Assembly (NCBI GenBank): GCA_007121115.1
Contig: SKMI01000123.1
Span: 1 to 10,729, forward strand
Source of the DNA: Paracoccaceae bacterium
Lineage (GTDB): Bacteria; Pseudomonadota; Alphaproteobacteria; Rhodobacterales; Rhodobacteraceae
Length of the DNA: 10,729 nt
Reading direction: 5' to 3'
The notes under the pieces were generated by a model. It was not told where the DNA came from. It was given only the letters and a program-made list of their open reading frames with translations, and did not search any database. Each line of letters starts with the position of its first letter. The stretch's first letter is position 1. Positions 5,974 to 10,729 of this stretch are shown here, in pieces. The position numbers and the translations under genes are program-made.

Positions 5974-6351
5974 ATGTCCGAAACAGACAAACTTTCGCTG
6001 CCCGTCATGCAGCTTGCCCGCGACAATGATGAGTTTCGCAAGGTCCTCTGGACCGGCAAGAATGTGCAACTTGTCCTGATGGCCATACCCGAAGGGGGCG
6101 AGATCGGCGGCGAGGTCCATGAAGGCCATGACCAGCTGCTCTGGTTCGTTCAGGGCACAGGCCGGGCCAAGATCGGCGATGTGGAATGCGACATTGCGGA
6201 TGGCGATGTCAGCATCGTGCCCTCGGGCACCTATCACAACTTCCGCAATACCGGATCGGGGATGCTGAAACTCTTTACCACCTACAGCCCGCCCGAGCAT
6301 GAACCCGGCACCGAACACGCCACCAAGCGTGAAGCCGATCAGGACGGCTGA
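5974..6351 (+). CDS. Single-domain cupin protein
   Basis: This 125-aa protein has a small beta-barrel cupin fold. Cupin motif 2 is textbook: Gly77 to Asn92 fits G-x5-P-x-G-x2-H-x3-N, with His88 a probable metal ligand. Motif 1 is present as VHEGHDQLLWFVQGTG (48-63), with His49 and His52. Gln54 stands close to where many cupins have an acidic metal ligand. The C-terminal TTYSPPEHEPGTEHATK matches a common family of small cupins related to mannose-6-phosphate isomerase C-terminal domains. The substrate is unknown; a metal-dependent enzyme or a small-ligand sensor are both possible. The ATG at 5974 has AAGGAG 8 nt upstream. It is preceded by a FNR-like dyad and appears monocistronic, with 194 nt before the next gene. 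Confidence 0.92.
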   Translation: MSETDKLSLPVMQLARDNDEFRKVLWTGKNVQLVLMAIPEGGEIGGEVHEGHDQLLWFVQGTGRAKIGDVECDIADGDVSIVPSGTYHNFRNTGSGMLKLFTTYSPPEHEPGTEHATKREADQDG

Positions 6352-6545
6352 AGCCAAGCTGCGCGCCCGGAGGCTGCAGCCGTCAGCACCAGTGATCAGA
6401 GAGCGCTATGACCGCCCGGGTATCGGGCCTTCTGCCTGCCGACTCCGGTCTGGCGGCGCGCGCTGCGCGGAGGGGTGACTGGCGGTTTTCCCGGGCCAGA
6501 CCGGTTCGGCGCAACAAACATATCTGACGGATGGGAGCAGCGGGA
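6352..6545 (+). other. Leader of the oxidoreductase-transporter operon, with long inverted repeat
   Basis: CCGGTCTGGC (6445-6454) and GCCAGACCGG (6495-6504) are perfectly complementary over 10 bp, 40 nt apart, and enclose GC-rich sequence that could fold further. A 10-bp palindrome GGCTGCAGCC (6372-6381) lies nearer the cupin stop and might help end that transcript, although no T-run follows. A 39-codon Arg-rich reading frame (6408-6527) overlaps the repeat; it has only AGAG upstream and is not called as a gene. No known riboswitch consensus was recognised. Confidence 0.4.
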
Positions 6546-7961
6546 ATGACCAGGGTCGATACGATTATCGTGGGCGCGGGCACGGCGGGGCTTTCTGCCC
6601 TGCGCGAGGTGCGCCGCCATACCGAGGATGTCCTGCTGATCAACGACGGGCATTGGGGCACCACCTGTGCCGCCAATGGCTGCATGCCTTCCAAGGCGCT
6701 GATCGAGGCGGCCAATGCCTTTCACCGCCGCCACGCGATGGAGAGCTTCGGCATCCGCGGCACCGACGCGTTGCGCGCCGATATCCCGGCGGTGCTTGCC
6801 CATGTGCGCAAGCTGCGGGACAGTTTCGTGGCGGGGCCGGAATCGGTGCCGGAGAAGCTTGGCGCGCGCGCGATCTCTGGCCGCGCGCGGCTGGATGGGC
6901 CGGATTGCGTCACGGTGAATGGCGACCGGATCCAGGCCCGCGCAATCATACTGGCACCAGGCAGCCGCCCCATTGTGCCAAAGCCCTGGGCCGAATTCGG
7001 CGAACGGATCCTGACCACGGACAGCCTGTTCGAACAGACGGACCTGCCGCGCCGCATCGCGGTGGTCGGCATGGGGGCGATCGGGGCTGAAATCGCGCAG
7101 GCGCTGGCGCGGCTTGGCATGACGGTCGCGGGGTTTGACGCGGCCGAAGGGCTGGCGGGCATTGATGACGCGCAGGTGCTTGCGGCCTTTCAGCCGCTGC
7201 TGGAACGGGACATATCGCTGCATCTGGGCGCCCCTGCCGAACTGGAGGCTGTGGACGGGGCCATCCGCGTGACGGGCGCGGGCGCGCCGTTCATGGCCGA
7301 CGCCGTGCTGGCCGCCATGGGGCGGCGTCCGAATGTCGATGATCTGGGGCTGGAAACGCTGGGCGTGCCACTGGATGACGACGGCCTGCCAGAGCTTGAT
7401 CCGAGCACGCTGCGCATTGGCGACCTGCCGGTTTTCCTGGCCGGTGACGCCTATCCCTACCGTGCCCTGCAGCATGAAGCCGCGGATGAGGGGCATATCG
7501 CGGGGCGCAACGCGGCACCGGATGGGGCGGCACGGTCCCATTGCCGCCGCACGCCGCTGTCCATTGTCTTCGCATCGCCGCAGGTGGCCCGCGTGGGCCA
7601 GCCGCTGTCGGACCTTCAGGACACGCAGATCGTCAGCGCCGAGGCGGATTTTTCCAGACAGGGCCGCGCCCGGATAAAGGCGCAGGCCGAAGGGGTGTTG
7701 CGCATCCATGCGGCGCTGCCCGACGGCAGGATACTTGGTGCGGAAATGTGCGTGCCGGGGGCCGAACACCTTGCCCATCTGCTGGCACTTGCCATCGAAC
7801 GCGGCCTGACCGTGTCCGAGATGCTGGCGATGCCGTTCTACCACCCGGCGTTGGAAGAAGGCTTGCGCGGGGCGCTGCGGCAGCTGCAAAAGGACCTGCC
7901 CGTTGAAGCGGGGTCTGACCTCTCGGGCTGCGAGAGTATCGGCCATGATGCGCTTGACTGA
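6546..7961 (+). CDS. Orphan dihydrolipoamide dehydrogenase-like flavoprotein
   Basis: This 471-aa cytosolic FAD protein belongs to the pyridine nucleotide-disulfide oxidoreductases and should move electrons between NAD(P)H and a disulfide or other acceptor. The FAD-binding GAGTAG is at 10-15, and the redox pair Cys41-x4-Cys46 is in TTCAANGCMPSK. The NAD(P) dinucleotide fold has GMGAIGAE (175-182), and the second FAD motif is LAGDAYP (298-304). The C-terminal dimerisation domain has FYHPALEEGL (431-440), with His433-Pro434 in place of the usual HAHPT-x-SE. That ending is typical of a subgroup often named dihydrolipoyl dehydrogenase without proven activity. No E1, E2 or glycine-cleavage partner is nearby. 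The start at 6546 has GGGAG 8 nt upstream; an ATG at 6531 lacks a site. It is followed 9 nt later by a transporter gene. Mercuric reductase is unlikely, as no HMA domain or C-terminal Cys pair is seen. Confidence 0.9.
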   Translation: MTRVDTIIVGAGTAGLSALREVRRHTEDVLLINDGHWGTTCAANGCMPSKALIEAANAFHRRHAMESFGIRGTDALRADIPAVLAHVRKLRDSFVAGPESVPEKLGARAISGRARLDGPDCVTVNGDRIQARAIILAPGSRPIVPKPWAEFGERILTTDSLFEQTDLPRRIAVVGMGAIGAEIAQALARLGMTVAGFDAAEGLAGIDDAQVLAAFQPLLERDISLHLGAPAELEAVDGAIRVTGAGAPFMADAVLAAMGRRPNVDDLGLETLGVPLDDDGLPELDPSTLRIGDLPVFLAGDAYPYRALQHEAADEGHIAGRNAAPDGAARSHCRRTPLSIVFASPQVARVGQPLSDLQDTQIVSAEADFSRQGRARIKAQAEGVLRIHAALPDGRILGAEMCVPGAEHLAHLLALAIERGLTVSEMLAMPFYHPALEEGLRGALRQLQKDLPVEAGSDLSGCESIGHDALD

Positions 7962-7970
7962 CCTGCCATC

Positions 7971-9170
7971 ATGGGGCGCATGACGCCGACCATATGGCTG
8001 GCCTTGGCCGGATTTGTGGCCACGGCGATCAGCTTTGGCCCGGCGCGTATGGGTTTTGGCCTGTTTCTGCCCACCTTCCGCGAGGCGTTCGACCTGGACA
8101 CAACGCAGGCCGGGTTTATCGCCAGCCTCGGGTTTCTGGCCTTTCTCATTGCCCTGCCCCTGGCCGCATGGCTGGGCAGGCGTGTCGGCCAGCGCGTGCC
8201 GGTCGTGCTGGGCGCGATGTCGGCAAGTGTGGGCTTCGCGCTTGTCGCGGTGGCCCAGGGCAGCATGGGCCTGACAGCGGGCGTCACGCTTGCGGGGGCG
8301 AGTGCGGGTTTCTGCTGGGCACCGTTCAACGATGCGGCCGAACGCGTGGTCTCGCCCGGCGTGCGCCCCGGCACGCTTTCGGCGATCGCCACAGGAACCA
8401 CGGTTGGCGTCGCCGTGACCGGGGCGCTGTATCTTGGCGTGACCTCCGGCGGGATCGACTGGCGATTTGTCTGGGGCATGTTCGCTGTCCTTGGCCTGGC
8501 GGGGGCGCTTCTGGCCGCGCGCGGCGTTCCGGGCGGGCGGGTGGCCAAATCCGCCCAGACCACGGACACCCGCAGCTTCCTGCGCCGCGAGGCCGCCCCC
8601 CTTCATGGCGCAGCACTTTGCTTCGGCATCTCCAACGCCGTCTATCTTGCCTTCGCAGCCGATCATGTCGTGGCCTCCGGCGGTCTGGACGGATTGCCGG
8701 AGGGCGGGGCGGCGGCGATGATCTTTCTCAGTTACGGGCTCTGCGGGCTTGCCGGGCTTGCAACCGGACGGCTTGAGGCATGGATCGGTCTGGTTGCGCT
8801 GGTGGGGGTGATATTCGCGGCCTTCACCGGCTCTCTTGTGCTGGTTGCCCTGTGGCCGGGCGGCTGGGGGTCGGTGCTGGTTTCGGCGGGGCTTCACGGT
8901 GCCGCCGTGATGATGATCAGCGCGATCCTGTCATTCTGGAGCCTGCGGCTGTTCCCTGGCCGCGGCACGCTCGGGTTTACCGCGGCACTCATCGGGGTGG
9001 CCGTTGGCAGTGTGCTCGGTCCGGCGGTCATGGGTGCGCTTGCGGATGTCACCGGGTTGAAAACGGCGCTCCTTGCAACCGCTGCGGTGCCATTGCTTGC
9101 AGCAATACTCTTTGCCATCCGGGTGCCCCGGCGCGCATCAGACGCCTCGATTACCGTTGGGCGCATGTAA
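7971..9170 (+). CDS. MFS transporter, YbfB/YjiJ-like
   Basis: This 399-aa inner-membrane protein has about 12 hydrophobic segments in two halves, separated by a hydrophilic loop around 185-210 (ARGVPGGRVAKSAQTTDTRS). A conserved MFS motif A-like loop, GRRVGQRVP, follows segment 2 (about 69-77). The N-terminal FGPARMGFGLFLPTFREAF is typical of the YbfB/YjiJ group of major facilitator proteins. It presumably exports or imports a small molecule with proton coupling; the substrate is not predictable. Two in-frame ATGs, 7971 and 7980, are possible, neither with a clear ribosome site. The 9-nt gap from the flavoprotein stop suggests translational coupling, so transporter and oxidoreductase may act on the same compound or stress. 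The gene ends 18 nt before the next regulatory dyad. Confidence 0.9.
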   Translation: MGRMTPTIWLALAGFVATAISFGPARMGFGLFLPTFREAFDLDTTQAGFIASLGFLAFLIALPLAAWLGRRVGQRVPVVLGAMSASVGFALVAVAQGSMGLTAGVTLAGASAGFCWAPFNDAAERVVSPGVRPGTLSAIATGTTVGVAVTGALYLGVTSGGIDWRFVWGMFAVLGLAGALLAARGVPGGRVAKSAQTTDTRSFLRREAAPLHGAALCFGISNAVYLAFAADHVVASGGLDGLPEGGAAAMIFLSYGLCGLAGLATGRLEAWIGLVALVGVIFAAFTGSLVLVALWPGGWGSVLVSAGLHGAAVMMISAILSFWSLRLFPGRGTLGFTAALIGVAVGSVLGPAVMGALADVTGLKTALLATAAVPLLAAILFAIRVPRRASDASITVGRM

Positions 9171-9188
9171 GATCCAGGGCGTGTGCGT

Positions 9189-9202
9189 TTGACCCGCGTC
9201 AA
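9189..9202 (+). promoter_or_regulatory. FNR/Nnr-type box with class II promoter layout
   Basis: TTGAC-CCGC-GTCAA is a perfect dyad matching the FNR/Nnr-type consensus known in Rhodobacter and Paracoccus relatives. A good -10 hexamer, TATGCT (9224-9229), starts 21 nt later. The dyad centre is then about 40-41 bp before a start near 9236, the class II activator position. The ATG of the kinase/ATPase gene is at 9257, leaving a leader of about 20 nt. This is the best of the four dyads in the window. Confidence 0.65.
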
Positions 9203-9256
9203 GGCATGAACCCTGTTATCGACTATGCTGAAGCCATTGTGGGGCAGCGAAACGGC

Positions 9257-10729
9257 ATGAAACACGATCATCAGAAAGCTGTGAAAGCCTTTCTGGCAAA
9301 CCCGGCCAAGCATGGGCTGACCGGGCCTGTCGAAAGGATCGACACGCATATCTCTCATCTGTTCCTGATCGGCGCGCGGGCCTTCAAGCTCAAGCGCCCG
9401 GTGCGCCTGCCTTATCTGGATTTTTCCACGCCAGAGCGGCGGCTGGCCACATGCCAGACGGAACTGCGTCTCAACCGCCGAACCGCGCCCGAGCTGTATC
9501 TTGGGGTGCGCCGGATCACCGCGGGGCCGGACGGGCCGGAATTCGATGGCAAGGGGCCGCTCCTTGATGCCGTGGTGGAAATGCGCCGCTTCGATCAGGA
9601 TGCCATATTCGACCGCATGGCGCAGAAGGGGGCGCTGACATCGCGGCATCTGGACGACTTGGCGCGCGAGATCACGGGCTTTCACGCCAATGCCCCGGTG
9701 GATGCGGATGCTGACGGCGTGGACAACATTGCCGGTGTTCTGAAGATCAACGCCGCGGGCTTTGCGCAAAGCGATGTCTTCACGCCAGACGCGGTCGCGC
9801 GCCTCACCGCCGCGTTTCAGGCCGGCCTGGACGCCCATGCCGCACGGCTTGATGCGCGGGCACGCGCGGGCCAGGTGCGCCGCTGTCATGGCGATTTGCA
9901 CCTGCGCAACATCTGCCTTTACCAGGGGCGCGTGCGGCTGTTCGATTGCCTGGAGTTCAACGACGCGCTGGCAACGGTCGATGTGCTCTATGATCTTGCG
10001 TTTCTGGCCATGGATCTGTGGCATCGCGGTCTGTGTGCCGAAGCGTCCCGCGTGGTGAACCGCTATTTCGATGCCGGGGCACAGGAAGACGGCTTTGTGC
10101 TGATGCCCTTCTTCATGGCCTTGCGCGCCGCGGTGCGCGCGCATGTCACGGCAACCCAGGCCGCGCAGGCCAGCGCCGATCAGGCCGCATTGGCCGATGA
10201 GGCGCGCGCCTATTTCGATCTGGCGTGGCTGCTTCTTCAGCCGCAGGCGGCGCGGCTGGTGGCGCTTGGCGGGTTCAGCGGGTCCGGCAAGTCGACCCTG
10301 GCCGCAGCGCTCGCCCCGCATCTGGGCGGCGCGCCGGGCGCACGGGTGATCAGCAGTGACCGCACGCGCAAAGCCATGTTCGATGTGCCCCCGACGCAGG
10401 CCTTGCCGCAGCGGGCTTACAGTGCGGATGTTTCGGCACGGGTCTACGAGGACATGGCAAGGCGCGCGCAACGCCTGCTGGCCGACGGGGTCAGCGTCAT
10501 TGCCGACGCCGTGCACGACCGTGCCGAGGATCGCCGCGCGATTGCCGCTGCGGCACAGGCTGCGGGTGTTCCCTTCGACGGGCTTTGGCTTCAGACCGAT
10601 CCCGATGAGCTTTATAAGCGACTGGACACGCGCGACCCCGGCGCCTCGGACGCGACTGCCGATGTGCTGGCCGGGCAGCTTGCCCGCGCGCCAGGGGTCA
10701 TGGACTGGCCGGGCGTGCCGACAACCGCA
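9257..10729 (+). CDS. Aminoglycoside-phosphotransferase-like/P-loop ATPase fusion, 3' end outside window
   Basis: The 491 visible residues form two domains. Residues 1-325 resemble COG2187, with VERIDTHISHLFLIG, AFKLKRPVRLPYLDFSTPERR (a kinase-like Lys), the catalytic loop HGDLHLRN (211-218) and the metal-binding Asp230 in FDCLEF. Residues 333 onward form a P-loop kinase of the COG0645/AAA_33 or zeta-like type, with GGFSGSGKST (338-347), SSDRTRK (366-372) and ADAVHDR (416-422). Complete fusions are about 510-530 aa, so only a short C-terminus is missing. The substrate is unknown, and the antibiotic-resistance-like name does not imply resistance. The start at 9257 fits the family N-terminus; an in-frame ATG at 9206 would lie between the FNR-type box and its -10, and is rejected. 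The ribosome site is weak. The box at 9189 suggests induction at low oxygen or under nitrosative stress. Confidence 0.9.
   Translation, partial: MKHDHQKAVKAFLANPAKHGLTGPVERIDTHISHLFLIGARAFKLKRPVRLPYLDFSTPERRLATCQTELRLNRRTAPELYLGVRRITAGPDGPEFDGKGPLLDAVVEMRRFDQDAIFDRMAQKGALTSRHLDDLAREITGFHANAPVDADADGVDNIAGVLKINAAGFAQSDVFTPDAVARLTAAFQAGLDAHAARLDARARAGQVRRCHGDLHLRNICLYQGRVRLFDCLEFNDALATVDVLYDLAFLAMDLWHRGLCAEASRVVNRYFDAGAQEDGFVLMPFFMALRAAVRAHVTATQAAQASADQAALADEARAYFDLAWLLLQPQAARLVALGGFSGSGKSTLAAALAPHLGGAPGARVISSDRTRKAMFDVPPTQALPQRAYSADVSARVYEDMARRAQRLLADGVSVIADAVHDRAEDRRAIAAAAQAAGVPFDGLWLQTDPDELYKRLDTRDPGASDATADVLAGQLARAPGVMDWPGVPTTA

Noticed and set aside
6352..6545. Cobalamin or other known riboswitch
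   Set aside because: Hairpins are present, but no conserved core such as a B12 box was found by eye.
6396..8897. 833-codon open frame on the minus strand opposite the flavoprotein and transporter
   Set aside because: It is antisense to two genes with clear catalytic or membrane motifs. Its translation is Arg/Gln/His/Pro-rich with no domain pattern, which is usual for the opposite strand of GC-rich coding DNA.
9206..9256. Upstream in-frame ATG for the kinase/ATPase gene
   Set aside because: It lies between the FNR-type box and the -10 element, so it would not be transcribed, and the extra residues do not match family N-termini.
8894..10516. 540-codon minus-strand open frame opposite the kinase/ATPase gene
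   Set aside because: The plus strand there encodes intact HGDLHLRN and P-loop motifs; the antisense product has shadow composition and no motif.
1..10729. CRISPR array, insertion sequence, prophage or toxin-antitoxin module
   Set aside because: No spaced direct repeats, transposase, integrase or phage motifs were seen. The zeta-like P-loop at the right end belongs to a large fusion protein with no antitoxin gene beside it.

Overview
This window is GC-rich DNA, most likely from an alphaproteobacterium. The protein styles suggest Rhodobacterales/Rhodobacteraceae: an Ala/Gly/Arg-rich proteome, a DUF3008 protein, and PHA genes. The taxonomic call is an inference, because no rRNA or other marker gene is present.

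Left third (1-3640). A minus-strand operon reads phaA (3247-2060), phaB (2017-1286), phaC (1253 to beyond base 1), with gaps of 42 and 32 nt. It converts two acetyl-CoA to acetoacetyl-CoA, then to (R)-3-hydroxybutyryl-CoA, then to polyhydroxybutyrate. The upstream ~390 nt non-coding block holds a perfect 12-bp hairpin in the probable phaA leader, a tRNA-like fragment, and two 14-bp dyads (3445-3458 and 3551-3564).

Middle (3641-5831). Three small to medium plus-strand genes follow: a 65-aa proline-rich protein, an NAD-type short-chain dehydrogenase, and a 63-aa DUF3008 protein. They converge on a minus-strand pair of short coiled-coil proteins. These two share a Ser-Ala-Trp-Asp C-terminal motif; one is cytosolic and one has a signal peptide.

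Right half (5832-10729). The plus-strand genes are a single-domain cupin, an orphan FAD-dependent disulfide oxidoreductase of the dihydrolipoamide dehydrogenase fold coupled to a YbfB/YjiJ-like MFS transporter, and the start of a long two-domain protein. That protein joins an aminoglycoside-phosphotransferase-like kinase domain to a P-loop ATPase and runs off the right edge.

The main unifying observation is regulatory. Four 14-bp dyads with the 5-4-5 geometry of CRP/FNR-superfamily sites lie in three intergenic regions, none inside a gene. They fall upstream of phaA, the proline-rich gene, the divergent coiled-coil/cupin pair, and the kinase/ATPase gene. A -10-like hexamer follows each dyad after 21-23 nt, which is the class II activator layout. 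This suggests that carbon storage and several stress or redox genes form one oxygen- or redox-responsive regulon. That is an inference from by-eye pattern matching and has not been tested.
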